A stretch of 64,000 nucleotides of DNA from Petrolisthes cinctipes. Taxonomy: Eukaryota; Arthropoda; Malacostraca; Decapoda; Porcellanidae. The DNA lies in NCBI GenBank assembly GCA_033782935.1, contig JAWQEG010000488.1:558001-622000 (forward strand), given 5' to 3'. Each line of letters opens with the position of its first letter. The stretch's first letter is position 1. The notes beneath the pieces are model-generated. The model was not told the origin of the DNA. It was given only the letters and a program-made list of their open reading frames with translations, and did no database searches. This document shows, in pieces, positions 38,893 through 52,690 of this stretch. The position numbers and the translations under genes were made by a program.

Positions 38893-39039
38893 TAAAACAT
38901 CGATTTTGAGCATGTTTTGGGCATGTATTTTGAAAATACTCTAACACGGAGTACGCATGTACAGATTGCTTCTGGGACCCCTAAATATCGAATTTTCGGG
39001 TGTTTTGGGACTGAATTTGAAATATCGCCTTTACGCACC
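38893..39039 (+). repeat. Short monomer (S, 147 bp), deletion derivative of the long form
   Basis: Half A (38893-38981) is full length at 89 bp. Half B (38982-39039) is only 58 bp. It follows the long form up to AATTTGA-ATAT and then jumps to ATATCG-CTTT, missing about 29 bp that contain the AAACGGGTACAGAAG and TGCATGCAC landmarks. The missing piece is bordered by ATAT on both sides in the long form. Half A still has the matching CATG-ACA-ATCG segment, so the long form is ancestral. S monomers occur about once per 501 bp in regular parts of the array. Confidence 0.88.
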
Positions 39040-39465
39040 TAAAATATCGATTTTTAGCATGTTTTGAGCCTATATTTTGAAAATATTCTAGCACTGAGTA
39101 GGCATGTACAGATTGCTTCTGGGACCCCAAAATATTGAATTTTCGGGTGTTTTGAGCCTGAATTTGAGATATAAACGGGTACAGAAGATACATGCACATA
39201 TTGACTTTTGGGCACTTAAAATATCGATTATGAGCATGTTTTGAGCCTATATTTTGAAAACATTCTAGCACTGAGTAGGCATGTACAGATCGCTTCTGGG
39301 ACCCAAAAATATCGAATTTTCTGGTGTTTAGGGCCAGAATTTGAGATATAAACGGGTACTGAAGATGCATGCACCTATCGACTTTTGGGCACCTACAAGA
39401 TCGATTTTCAGTATGTTTTTCGCCTGTATTTTGAAAATACTCTAACACGGAGTAGGCATGTACAG

Positions 39466-40810
39466 ATCCCTTCTGGGACCCCTAAATATCGAATTTTCGG
39501 GTGTTTTGGGACTGAATTTGAGATATCGCCTTTACGCACCTAAAATATCGATTTTTAGCATGTTTTAAAGCCTATATTTTGAAAATATTCTAGCACTGAG
39601 TAGGCATGTACAGATTGCTTCTGGGACCCCAAAATATTGAATTTTCGGGTGTTTTGAGCCTGAATTTGAGATATAAACGGGTACTTAAGATGCATGCACA
39701 TATCGACTTTTGGGCACCTAAAACATCGATTTTGAGCATCTTTTGGGCCTGTATTTTGAAAATACTCTAACACGGAGAAGGCATGTACAGATCGCTTCTG
39801 GGACCCCTAAATATCGAATTTTCGGGTGTTTTGGGACTGAATTTGAGATATCGCCTTTACGCACCTAAAATATCGATTTTTAGCATGTTTTGAGCCTATA
39901 TTTTGAAAATATTCCAGCACTGAGTAGGCATGTACAGATTGCGTCTGGGACCCCAAAATATCGAATTTTCGGGTGTTTTGAGCCTGAATTTAAGATATAA
40001 ACGGGTACTGAAGGTGCATGCACATATCGACTTTTGGGCACCTAAAAGATCGAATTTCAGTATGTTTTTGGCCTGTATTTTGAAAATACTCTAACACGGA
40101 ATAGGCATGTACAGATCGCTTCTGGGACCCCTAAACATCGAATTTTCGGGTGTTTTGGGTCTTAATTTGAGATATCGCCTTTATGCACCTAAAATATCGA
40201 TTTTTAGCATGTTTTGAGCATATATTTTGAAAATATTCTAGCACTGAGTAGGCATGTACAGATCGCTTCTGGGACCCCAAAATATCGAATTTTCGGGTGT
40301 TTTGAGTCTGAATTTGAGATATAAACGAGTACAGAAGATGCATGCACATATCGACTTTTGGGCACCTAAAATATCGATTTTGAGCATGTTTTGAGCCTAT
40401 ATTTTGAAAATATTCTAGCACTGACTAGGCATGTACAGATCGCTTCTGGGACCCCAAAATATCGATTTTTCGGGTGTTTAGGGCCAGAATTTGATATATA
40501 AACGGGTACAGAAGATGCATGCACATATCGACATTTGGGCACCTAAAAGATCGATTTTCAGTATGTTTTTGGCCTATATTTTGAAAATACTCTAACACGG
40601 AGTAGGCATGTACAGATCCCTTCTGGGACCCCTAAATATCGAATTTTCGGGTGTTTAGGACTGAATTTGAGATATCGACTTTTTTGCAAATAAAATATCG
40701 ATTTTTAGCATGTTTTTAGCCTATATTTTGAAAATGTTCTAGCACTGAGTAGGCATGTACAGATTGCTTCTGGAACCCCAAAATATTGAATTTTCGGGTG
40801 TTTTGAGCCT
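39466..40810 (+). repeat. Mosaic block D, copy 2
   Basis: Partner of D1 (see its shared variants). The E2-D2 join lies in the TACAGATCCCTTCTGG stretch near 39,466, the same monomer position as the E1-C2 join. Both exchanges were therefore in register. Confidence 0.82.
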
Positions 40811-43800
40811 GAATTTGAGATATAAACGGGTACAGAAGATTCATGCACATATTGACTTTTGGGCACTTAAAATAACGATTATGAGCATGTTTTGAGCCTA
40901 TATTTTGAAAATACTCTAACACTGAGTAGGCATGTACAGATTGCTTCTGGGACCCCAAAATATCGAATTTTCGGGTGTTTTGAGCCTTAATTTGAGATAT
41001 AAACGGGTACTGAAGATGCATGCACATATCGACTTTTGTGCACCTAAAAGATCGATTTTCAGTATGTTTTGAGCATGTATTTTGAAAATACTCTAACACG
41101 GAGTAGGCATGTACAGATCGCTTCTGGGACCCCTAAATATCGAATTTTCGGGTGTTTTGGGACTGAATTTGAGATATCGACTTTTTGGCACCCAAAAGAT
41201 CGATTTTTAGCATGTTTTTAGCCTATATTTTGAAAATATTCTAGCACTGTACAGATTGCTTATGGGACCCCAAAATATTGAATTTTCGGGTGTTTTGAGC
41301 CTGAATTTGAGATATAAACGGGTACAGAAGATACATGCACATATTGACTTTGGGCACCAAAAATATCGATTTTCAGCATGTTTTGGGCCTGAATTTTGAA
41401 AATACTCTAACACGGAATAGGCATGTACAGATCGCTTCTGGGACCCCAAAATATCGAATTTTCGGGTGTTTAGGGCCAGAATTTGAGATATAAACGGGTA
41501 CTGAAGATGCATGCACATATCGACTTTTGGGCACCTAAAAGATCGATTTTCAGTATGTTTTTGGCCTGTATTTTGAAAATACTCTAACACGGAGTAGGCA
41601 TGTACAGATACCTTCTGGGACCTCTAAATATCGAATTTTCGGGTGTTTTGGGACTGAATTTGAGATATCGACTTTTTGGCACCTAAAAGATCGATTTTTA
41701 GCATATTTTTAGCCTATATTTTGAAAATATTCTAGCACTGAGTAGGCATGTACAGATTGCTTCTGGGACCCCAAAATATTGAATTTTCGGGTGTTTTGAG
41801 ACTGAATTTGATATATAAACGGGTACAGAAGATAAATGCACATATTGACTTTGGGCACCAAAAATATCGATTTTCAACATGTTTTGGGCCTGAATTTTGA
41901 AAATACTCTAACACGGAGTAGGCATGTACAGATACCTTCTGGGATCTCTAAATATCGAATTTTAGGGTGTTTTGGGACTGAATTTGAGATATCGATTTTT
42001 TGGCACCTAAAATGTCGATTTTTAGCATGTTTTTAGCCTATATTTTGAAAATATTCTAGTACTGTGTACAGATTGCTTCTGGGACCCCAAAATATTGAAT
42101 TTTCGGGTGTTTTGAGCCTGAATTTGAGATATAAACGGGTACAGAAGATACATGCACATATTGACTTTGGGCATCTAAAATATCGATTTTCAGCATGTTT
42201 TGGGCCTGTATTTTGAAAATACTCTAACACTGAGTAGGCATGTACAGATTGCTTCTGGGACCCCAAAATATTGAATTTTCGGGTGTTTTGAGCCTGAATT
42301 TGAGATATAAACGGGTACTGAAGATGCATGCACATATCGACTTTTGTGCACCTAAAAGATCGATTTTCAGTATGTTTTGAGCATGTATTTTGAAAATACT
42401 CTAACACGGAGTAGGCATGTACAGATCGCTTCTGGGACCCCAAAATATCGAATTTTCGGGTGCTTAGGGCCAGAATTTGAGATATAAACGGGTACTGAAG
42501 ATGCATGCACATATCGACTTTTGGGCACCTAAAAGATCGATTTTCAGTATGTTTTTGGCCTGTATTTTGAAAATACTCTAACACGGAGTAGGCATGTACA
42601 GATACCTTCTGGGACCTCTAAATATCGAATTTTCGGGTGTTTTGGGACTGAATTTGAGATATCGATTTTTTGGCACCTAAAATGTCGATTTTTAGCATGT
42701 TTTTAGCCTATATTTTGAAAATATTCTAGCACTGTGTAGGCATGTACAGATTGCTTCTGGGACCTCAAAATATTGAATTTTCGGGTGTTTTGAGCCTGAA
42801 TTTGAGATATAAACGGGTACAGAAGATACATGCACATATTGACTTTGGGCATCTAAAATATCGATTTTCAGCATGTTTCGGGCCTGTATTTTGAAAATAC
42901 TCTAACACTGAGTAGGCATGTACAGATTGCTTCTGGGACCCCAAAATATTGAATTTTCGGGTGTTTTGAGCCTGAATTTGAGATATAAACGGGTACTGAA
43001 GATGCATGCACATATCGACTTTTGTGCACCTAAAAGATCGATTTTCAGTATGTTTTGAGCATGTATTTTGAAAATACTCTAACACGGAATAGGCATGTAC
43101 AGATCGCTTCTGGGACCCCTAAATATCGAATTTTCGGGTGTTTTGTGACTGAATTTGAGATATCGACTTTTTGGCACCTAAAAGATCGATTTTTAGCATA
43201 TTTTTAGCCTATATTTTGAAAATATTCTAGCAATGAGTAGGCATGTACAGATTGCTTCTGGGACCCCAAAATATTGAATTTTCGGGAGTTTTGAGCCTGA
43301 ATTTGAGATATAAACGGGTACAGAAGATACATGCACATATTGACTTTGGGCACCAAAAATATCGATTTTCAGCATGTTTTTCGCCTTAATTTTGAAAATA
43401 CTCTAACACGGAGTAGGCATGTACAGATACCTTCTGGGATCTCTAAATATCGAATTTTCGGGTGTTTAGGGACTGAATTTGAGATATCGATTTTTTGGCA
43501 CCTAAAATGTCGATTTTTAGCATGTTTTTAGCCTATATTTTGAAAATATTCTAGTACTGTGTAAGCATGTACAGATTGCTTCTGGGACCCCAAAATATTG
43601 AATTTTCGGGTGTTTTGAGCCTGAATTTGAGATATAAACGGGTACAGAAGATACATGCACATATTGACTTTGGGCATCTAAAATATCGATTTTCAGCATG
43701 TTTTGGGCCTGTATTTTGAAAATACTCTAACACTGAGTAGGCATGTACAGATTGCTTCTGGGACCCCAAAATATTGAATTTTCGGGTGTTTTGAGCCTGA

Positions 43801-44569
43801 ATTTGAGATATTAACGGGTACTGAAGATGCATGCACATATCGACTTTTGTGCACCTAAAAGATCGATTTTTAGTATGTTTTGAGCATGTATTTTGAAAAT
43901 ACTCTAACACGGAGTAGGCATGTACAGATCGCTTCTGGGTCCCCTAAATATCAATTTTCGGGTGTTTTGGGACTGAATTTGAGATATCGACTTTTTGGCA
44001 CCTAAAAGATCGATTTTTAGCATGTTTTTAGCCTATATTTTGAAAATATTCTAGCACTGTACAGATTGCTTCTGGGACCTCAAAATATTGAATTTTCGGG
44101 TGTTTTGAGCCTGAATTTGAGATATAAACGGGTACAAAAGATACATGCACATATTGACTTTGGGCACCAAAAATATCGATTTTCAGCATGTTTTGGGCCT
44201 GAATTATGAAAATACTCTAACACGGAGTAGGCATGTACAGATCGCTTCTGGGACCCCAAAATATCGAATTTTCGGGTGTTTAGGGCCAGAATTTGAGATA
44301 TAAACGGGTACAGAAGATGCATGCACATATCGACTTTTGGGCACCTAAAAGATCGATTTTCAGTATGTTTTTGGCCTGTATTTTGAAAATACTCTAACAC
44401 GGAGTAGGCATGTACAGATACCTTCTGGGACCTCTAAATATCGAATTTTCGGGTGTTATGGGACTGAATTTGAGATATCGATTTTTTGGCACCTATAATA
44501 TCGATTTTTAGCATGTTTTTAGCCTATATTTTGAAAATATTCTAGCACTGTGTAGGCATGTACAGATTG

Positions 44570-46563
44570 CTTCTGGGACCCCAAAATATTGAATTTTCGG
44601 GTGTTTTGAGCCTGAATTTGAGATATAAACGGGTACAGAAGATACATGCACATATTGACTTTGGGCATCTAAAATATCGATTTTCAGCATGTTTTGGGAC
44701 TGTATTTTGAAAATACTCTAACACTGAGTAGGCATGTACAGATTGCTTCTGGGACCCCAAAATATTGAATTTTCGGGTGTTTTGAGCCTGAATTTGAGAT
44801 ATAAACGGGTACTGAAGATGCATGCACATATCGACTTTTGTGCACCTAAAAGATCGATTTTCAGTATGTTTTGAGCATGTATTTTGAAAATACTCTAACA
44901 CGGAGTAGGCATGTACAGATACCTTCTGGGACCTCTAAATATCGAATTTTCGGGTGTTATGGGACTGAATTTAAGATATCGATTTTTTGGCACCTATAAT
45001 ATCGATTTTTAGCATGTTTTTAGCCTATATTTTGAAAATATTCTAGCACTGTGTAGGCATGTACAGATTGCTTCTGGGACCCCAAAATATTGAATTTTCG
45101 GGTGTTTTGAGCCTGAATTTGAGATATAAACGGGTACAGAAGATACATGCACATATTGACTTTGGGCATCTAAAATATCGATTTTCAGCATGTTTTGGGC
45201 CTGTATTTTGAAAATACTCTAACACTGAGTAGGCATGTACAGATTGCTTCTGGGACCCCAAAATATTGAATTTTCGGGTGTTTTGAGCCTGAATTTGAGA
45301 TATAAACGGGTACTGAAGATGCATGCACATATCGACTTTTGTGCACCTAAAAGATCGATTTTCAGTATGTTTTGAGCATGTATTTTGAAAATACTCTAAC
45401 ACAGAGTAGGCATGTACAGATCGCTTCTGGGACCCCTAAATATCGAATTTTCGGGTGTTTTGGGACTGAATTTGAGATATCGACTTTTTGGCACCTAAAA
45501 GATCGATTTCTAGCATGTTTTGAGCCTATATTTTGAAAATATTCTAGCACTGAGTAGGCATGTACAGATTGCTTCTGGGACCCCAAAATATTGATTTTTC
45601 GGGTGTTTTGAGCCTGAATTTGAGATATAAACGGGTACAGAAGATACATGCACATATTGACTTTGGGCACCAAAAATATCGATTTTCAGCATGTTTTGGG
45701 CCTGAATTTTGAAAATACTCTAACACGGAGTAGGCATGTACAGATCGCTTCTGGGACCCCAAAATATCGAATTTTCGGGTGTTTAGGGCCAGAATTTGAG
45801 ATATAAACGGGTACAGAAGATGCATGCACATATCGACTTTTGGGCACCTAAAAGATCGATTTTCAGTATGTTTTTGGCCTGTATTTTGAAAATACTCTAA
45901 CAAGAATTAGGCATGTACAGATACCTTCTGGGACCTCTAAATATCGAATTTTCGGGTGTTTTGGGACTGAATTTGAGATATCGATTTTTTGGCACCTAAA
46001 ATGTCGATTTTTAGCATGTTTTTAGCCTATATTTTGAAAATATTCTAGCACTGTGTAGGCATGTACAGATTGCTTCTGGGACCCCAAAATATTGAATTTT
46101 CGATTGTTTTGAGCCTGAATTTGAGATATAAACGGGTACAGAAGATACATGCACATATTGACTTTGGGCATCTAAAATATCGATTTTCAGCATGTTTTGG
46201 GCCTGTATTTTGAAAATACTCTAACACTGAGTAGGCATATACAGATTGCTTCTGGGACCCCAAAATATTGAATTTTCGGGTGTTTTGAGCCTGAATTTGA
46301 GATATAAACGGGTACTGAAGATGCATGCACATATCGACTTTTGTGCACCTAAAAGATCGATTTTCAGTATGTTTTGAGCATGTATTTTGAAAATACTCTA
46401 ACACGGAGTAGGCATGTACAGATCGGTTCTGGGACCCCTACATATCGAATTTTCGGGTGTTTTGGGACTGAATTTGAGATATCGACTTTTTGGCACCTAA
46501 AAGATCGATTTTTAGCATGTTTTTAGCCTATATTTTGAAAATATTCTAGCACTGTACAGATTG
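44570..46563 (+). repeat. Segment duplication 4, left copy (1,994 bp)
   Basis: Landmarks recur 1,994 bp downstream, including the private variants TAACAAGAATTAGGC (45,899), TTTTCGATTGTTTTG (46,097), GGCATATACAG (46,236) and GATCGGTTCTGGG (46,422). The unit equals four trimers minus the 10 bp lost at CACTGTACAG near 46,550. Confidence 0.87.
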
Positions 46564-48650
46564 CTTCTGGGACCCCAAAATATTGAATTTTCGGGTGTTT
46601 TGAGCCTGAATTTGAGATATAAACGGGTACAGAAGATACATGCACATATTGACTTTGGGCATCTAAAATATCGATTTTCAGCATGTTTTGGGCCTGTATT
46701 TTGAAAATACTCTAACACTGAGTAGGCATGTACAGATTGCTTCTGGGACCCCAAAATATTGAATTTTCGGGTGTTTTGAGCCTGAATTTGAGATATAAAC
46801 GGGTACTGAAGATGCATGCACATATCGACTTTTGTGCACCTAAAAGATCGATTTTCAGTATGTTTTGAGCATGTATTTTGAAAATACTCTAACACGGAGT
46901 AGGCATGTACAGATACCTTCTGGGACCTCTAAATATCGAATTTTCGGGTGTTATGGGACTGAATTTAAGATATCGATTTTTTGGCACCTATAATATCGAT
47001 TTTTAGCATGTTTTGAGCCTATATTTTGAAAATATTCTAGCACTGTGTAGGCATGTACAGATTGCTTCTGGGACCCCAAAATATTGAATTTTCGGGTGTT
47101 TTGAGCCTGAATTTGAGATATAAACGGGTACAGAAGATACATGCACATATTGACTTTGGGCATCTAAAATATCGATTTTCAGCATGTTTTGGGCCTGTAT
47201 TTTGAAAATACTCTAACACTGAGTAGGCATGTACAGATTGCTTCTGGGACCCCAAAATATTGAATTTTCGGGTGTTTTGAGCCTGAATTTGAGATATAAA
47301 CGGGTACTGAAGATGCATGCACATATCGACTTTTGTGCACCTAAAAGATCGATTTTCAGTATGTTTTGAGCATGTATTTTGAAAATACTCTAACACAGAG
47401 TAGGCATGTACAGATCGCTTCTGGGACCCCTAAATATCGAATTTTCGGGTGTTTTGGGACTGAATTTGAGATATCGACTTTTTGGCACCTAAAAGATCGA
47501 TTTCTAGCATGTTTTGAGCCTATATTTTAAAAATATTCTAGCACTGAGTAGGCATGTACAGATTGCTTCTGGGACCCCAAAATATTGATTTTTCGGGTGT
47601 TTTGAGCCTGAATTTGAGATATAAACGGGTACAGAAGATACATGCACATATTGACTTTGGGCACCAAAAATATCGATTTTCAGCATGTTTTGGGCCTGAA
47701 TTTTGAAAATACTCTAACACGGAGTAGGCATGTACAGATCGCTTCTGGGACCCCAAAATATCGAATTTTCGGGTGTTTAGGGCCAGAATTTGAGATATAA
47801 ACGGGTACAGAAGATGCATGCACATATCGACTTTTGGGCACCTAAAAGATCGATTTTCAGTATGTTTTTGGCCTGTATTTTGAAAATACTCTAACAAGAA
47901 TTAGGCATGTACAGATACCTTCTGGGACCTCTAAATATCGAATTTTCGGGTGTTTTGGGACTGAATTTGAGATATCGATTTTTTGGCACCTAAAATGTCG
48001 ATTTTTAGCATGTTTTTAGCCTATATTTTGAAAATATTCTAGCACTGTGTAGGCATGTACAGATTGCTTCTGGGACCCCAAAATATTGAATTTTCGATTG
48101 TTTTGAGCCTGAATTTGAGATATAAACGGGTACAGAAGATACATGCACATATTGACTTTGGGCATCTAAAATATCGATTTTCAGCATGTTTTGGGCCTGT
48201 ATTTTGAAAATACTCTAACACTGAGTAGGCATATACAGATTGCTTCTGGGACCCCAAAATATTGAATTTTCGGGTGTTTTGAGCCTGAATTTGAGATATA
48301 AACGGGTACTGAAGATGCATGCACATATCGACTTTTGTGCACCTAAAAGATCGATTTTCAGTATGTTTTGAGCATGTATTTTGAAAATACTCTAACAAGG
48401 AGTAGGCATGTACAGATCGGTTCTGGGACCCCTACATATCGAATTTTCGGGTGTTTTGGGACTGAATTTGAGATATCGACTTTTTGGCACCTAAAAGATC
48501 GATTTTTAGCATGTTTTTAGCCTATATTTTGAAAATATTCTAGCACTGTACAGATTGCTTCTGGGACCCCAAAATATTGAATTTTCGGGTGTTTTGAGCC
48601 TGAATTTGAGATATAAACGGGTACAGAAGATACATGCACATATTGACTTT
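46564..48650 (+). repeat. Segment duplication 4, right copy (1,994 bp offset)
   Basis: Carries the same private variants at 47,893, 48,091, 48,230 and 48,416. Few differences were seen, for example AACAAGGAG near 48,396 versus AACACGGAG. Collinearity ends near 48,654, where GGGCACCAAAAATATCG replaces GGGCATCTAAAATATCG. Confidence 0.85.
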
Positions 48651-51040
48651 GGGCACCAAAAATATCGATTTTCAGCATGTTTTGGGCCTGAATTTTGAAA
48701 ATACTCTAACACGGAGTAGGGATGTACAGATCGCTTCTGGGACCCCAAAATATCGAATTTTCGGGTGTTTAGGGCCAGAATTTGAGATATAAACGGGTAC
48801 AGAAAATGCATGCACATATCGACTTTTCGGCACCTAAAAGATCGATTTTCAGTATGTTTTTGGCCCGTATTTTGAAAATACTCTAACACGGAGTAGGCAT
48901 GTACAGATACCTTCTGGGACCTCTAAATATCGAATATTTGGGTGTTTTGGGACTGAATTTGAGATATCGATTTTTTGGCCCCTAAAATGTCCATTTTTAG
49001 CATGTTTTTAGCCTATATTTTGAAAATATTCTAGCACTGTGTAGGCATGTACAGATTGCTTCTGGGACCCCAAAATATTGAATTTTCGGGTGTTTTGAGC
49101 CTGAATTTGAGATATAAACGGGTACAGAAGATACATGCACATATTATATTGACTTTGGGCATCTAAAATATCGATTTTCAGCATGTTTTGGGCCTGTATT
49201 TTGAAAATACTCTAACACTGAGTAGGCATGTACAGATTGCTTCTGGGACCCCAAAATATCGAATTTTCGGGTGTTTTGAGCCTGAATTTGAGATATAAAC
49301 GGGTACTGAAGATGCATGCACATATCGACTTTTGTGCACCTAAAGAATCGATTTTCAGTATGTTTTGAGCATGTATTTTGAAAATACTCTAACACGGAGT
49401 AGGCATGTACAGATCGCTTCTGGGACCCCTAAATATCGAATTTTCGGGTGTTTTGGGACTGAATTTGAGATATCGACTTTTTGGCACCTAAAAGATCGAT
49501 TTTTAGCATGTTTTTAGCCTATATTTGGAAAATATTCTAGCACTGTACAGATTGCTTCTGGGACCCCAAAATATTGAATTTTCGGGTGTTTTGAGCCTGA
49601 ATTTGAGATATAAACGGGTACAGAAGATACATGCACATATTGACTTTGGGCACCAAAAATATCGATTTTCAGCATGTTTTTGGCCTGTATTTTGAAAATA
49701 CTCTAACACGGAGTAGGCGTGTACAGATCGCTTCTGGGACCCCAAAATATCAAGTTTTCGGGTGTTTAGGGCCAGAATTTGAGATATAAACGGGTACAGA
49801 AGATGCATGTACATATCGACTTTTGGGCACCTAAAAGATCGATTTTCAGTATGTTTTTGGCCTGTATTTTGAAAATACTCTAACAAGGAGTAGGCATGTA
49901 CAGATACCTTCTGGGACCTCTAAATATCGAATTTTCGGGTGTTTTGGGACTGAATTTGATATATCGATTTTTTGGCACCTAAAATGTCGATTTTTAGCAT
50001 GTTTTTAGCCTATATTTTGAAAATATTCTAGCACTGTGTAGGCATGTACAGATTGCTTCTGGGACCCCAAAATATTGAATTTTCGGGTGTATTGAGCCTG
50101 AATTTGAGATATAAACGGGTACAGAAGATACATGCACATATTGACTTTGGGCATCTAAAATATCGATTTTCAGCATGTTTTGGGCCTGTATTTTGAAAAT
50201 ACTCTAACACTGAGTAGGCATGTACAGATTGCTTCTGGGACCCCAAAATATTGAATTTTCGGGTGTTTTGAGCCTGAATTTGAGATATAAACGGGTACTG
50301 AAGATGCATGCACATATCGACTTTTGTGCACCTAAAAGATCGATTTTCAGTATGTTTTGAGCATGTATTTTGAAAATACTCTAACACGGAGTAGGCATGT
50401 ACAGATTGCTTCTGGGACCCCTAAATATCGAATTTTCGGGTGTTTTGGGACTGAATTTGAGATATTGACTTTTTGGCACCTAAAAGATCGATTTTTAGCA
50501 TGTTTTTAGCCTATATTTTGAAAATATTCTAGCACTGAGTAGGCATGTACAGATTGCTTCTGGGACTCCAAAATATTGAATTTTCGGGTGTTTTGAGCCT
50601 GAATTTGAGATATAAACGGGTACAGAAGATACATGCACATATTGACTTTGGGCACCAAAAATATCGATTTTCAGCATGTTTTGGGCCTGAATTTTGAAAA
50701 TACTCTAACACGGAGTAGGCATGTACAGATCGCTTCTGGGACCCCAAAATATCGAATTTTCGGGTGTTTAGGGCCAGAATTTGAGACATAAACGGGTACA
50801 GAAGATGCATGCACATATCGACTTTTGGGCACCTAAAAGATCGATTTTCAGTATGTTTTTGGCCTGTATTTCGAAAATACTCTAACACGGTGTAGGCATG
50901 TACATATACCTTCTGGGACCTCTAAATATCGAATTTTCGGGTGTTTTGGGACTGAATTTGAGATATTGACTTTTTGGCACCTAAAAGATCGATTTTTAGC
51001 ATGTTTTTAGCCTATATTTTGAAAATATTCTAGCACTGAG
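48651..51040 (+). repeat. Trimer array between duplications 4 and 5
   Basis: Regular long-long-short units. Private features include CGAATATTTGGG and GGCCCCTAAAATGTCC near 48,930-48,995, which reappear near 60,730-60,790, and a 5 bp expansion (CATATTATATTGAC) near 49,140. Nothing other than satellite is present. Confidence 0.75.
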
Positions 51041-52690
51041 TAGGCATGTACAGATTGCTTCTGGGACTCGAAAATATTGAATTTTCGGGTGTTTTGAGCT
51101 TGAATTTGAGATATAAACGGGTACAGAAGATACATGCACATATTGACTTTGGGCACCAAAAATATCGATTTTCAGCATGTTTTGGGCCTGAATTTTGAAA
51201 ATACTCTAACACGGAGTAGGCATGTACAGATCGCTTCTGGGACCCCAAAATATCGAATTTTCGGGTGTTTAGGGCCAGAATTTGAGACATAAACGGGTAC
51301 AGAAGATGCATGCACATATCGACTTTTGTGCACCTAAAAGATCGATTTTCAGTATGTTTTGAGCATGTATTTTGAAAATACTCTAACACGGAGTAGGCAT
51401 GTACAGATTGCTTCTGGGACCCCTAAATATCGAATTTTCGGGTGTTTTGGGACTGAATTTGAGATATTGACTTTTTGGCACCTAAAAGATCGATTTTTAG
51501 CATGTTTTTAGCCTATATTTTGAAAATATTCTAGCACTGAGTAGGCATGTACAGATTGCTTCTGGGACTCCAAAATATTGAATTTTCGGGTGTTTTGAGC
51601 CTGAATTTGAGATATAAACGGGTACAGAAGATACATGCACATATTGACTTTGGGCACCAAAAATATCGATTTTCAGCATGTTTTGGGCCTGAATTTTGAA
51701 AATACTCTAACACGGAGTAGGCATGTACAGATCGCTTCTGGGACCCCAAAATATCGAATTTTCGGGTGTTTAGGGCCAGAATTTAAGACATAAACGGGTA
51801 CAAAAGATGCATGCACATATCGACTTTTGGGCACCTAAAAGATCGATTTTCAGTATGTTTTTGGCCTGTATTTTAAAAATACTCTAACACGGTGTAGGCA
51901 TGTACATATACCTTCTGGGACCTCTAAATATCGAATTTTCGGGTGTTTTGGGACTGAATTTGAGATATCGATTTTTTGGCACCTAAAATGTCGATTTTTA
52001 GCATGTTTTTAGCCTATATTTTGAAAATATTCTAGCACTGTGTTGGCATGTACAGATTGCTTCTGGGACCCCAAAATATTGAATTTTCGGGTGTTTTGAG
52101 CCTGAATTTGAGATATAAACGGGTACAGAAGATACATGCACATATTGACTTTGGGCATCTAAAATATCGATTTTCAGCATGTTTTGGGCCTGTATTTTCA
52201 AAATACTCTAACACTGAGTAGGCATGTACAGATTGCTTCTGGGACCCCAAAATATTGAATTTTCGGGTGTTTTGAGCCTGAATTTGAGATATAAACTGGT
52301 ACTGAAGATGCATGCACATATCGACTTTTGTGCACCTAAAAGATCGATTTTTAGTATGTTTTGAGCATGTATTTTGAAAATACTCTAACACGGAGTAGGC
52401 ATGTACAGATCGCTTCTGGGACCCCTAAATATCGAATTTTCGGGTGTTTTGGGACTGAATTTGAGATATTGACTTTTTGGCACCTAAAAGATCGATTTTT
52501 AGCATGTTTTTAGCCTATATTTTGAAAATATTCTAACACGGAGTAGGCATGTACAGATCGCTTCTGGGACCCCAAAATATCGAATTTTCGGGTGTTTAGG
52601 GCCAGAATTTGAGATATAAACGGGTACAGAAGATGCATGCACATATCGACTTTTGGGCACCTAAAAGATCGATTTTCAGTATGTTTTTGG
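51041..52690 (+). repeat. Dispersed segment repeat 5a, first copy
   Basis: Collinear with 59,008-60,650 at an offset of 7,967 bp. Shared private variants are GAGACATAAACGGG, the ACGGTGTAGG plus TACATATACC pair (51,889-51,912), CTGTGTTGGC (52,038) and TATTTTCAAAATAC (52,193). The part from about 51,960 to 52,490 recurs a third time at 63,425-64,000. Confidence 0.83.

Larger units (their letters stand above)
38540..39039 (+). repeat. Reference L-L-S trimer (500 bp higher-order unit)
   Basis: A clean example of the trimer that dominates much of the window. It holds one 176 bp long monomer, one 177 bp long monomer and one 147 bp short monomer, each starting at TAAAATATCG or TAAAACATCG. Elsewhere the same order gives 501 bp spacing, for example equivalent points at 44,508, 45,009, 45,510 and 46,011. 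The three monomers carry type-specific variants: the first has GATTGC, ATATTGAA and ATATTGAC where the second has GATCGC, ATATCGAA and TATCGAC. The third has CCCCTAAATATCG and lacks the long-form segment of half B. Confidence 0.93.
38681..39465 (+). repeat. Mosaic block E, copy 2
   Basis: Partner of E1, with GAGCATGAATTTGAG, CTACAAGATCG and GTTTTTCGCCTG but without the ATAT expansion. Here E is followed by D, whereas E1 is followed by C2. Confidence 0.8.
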
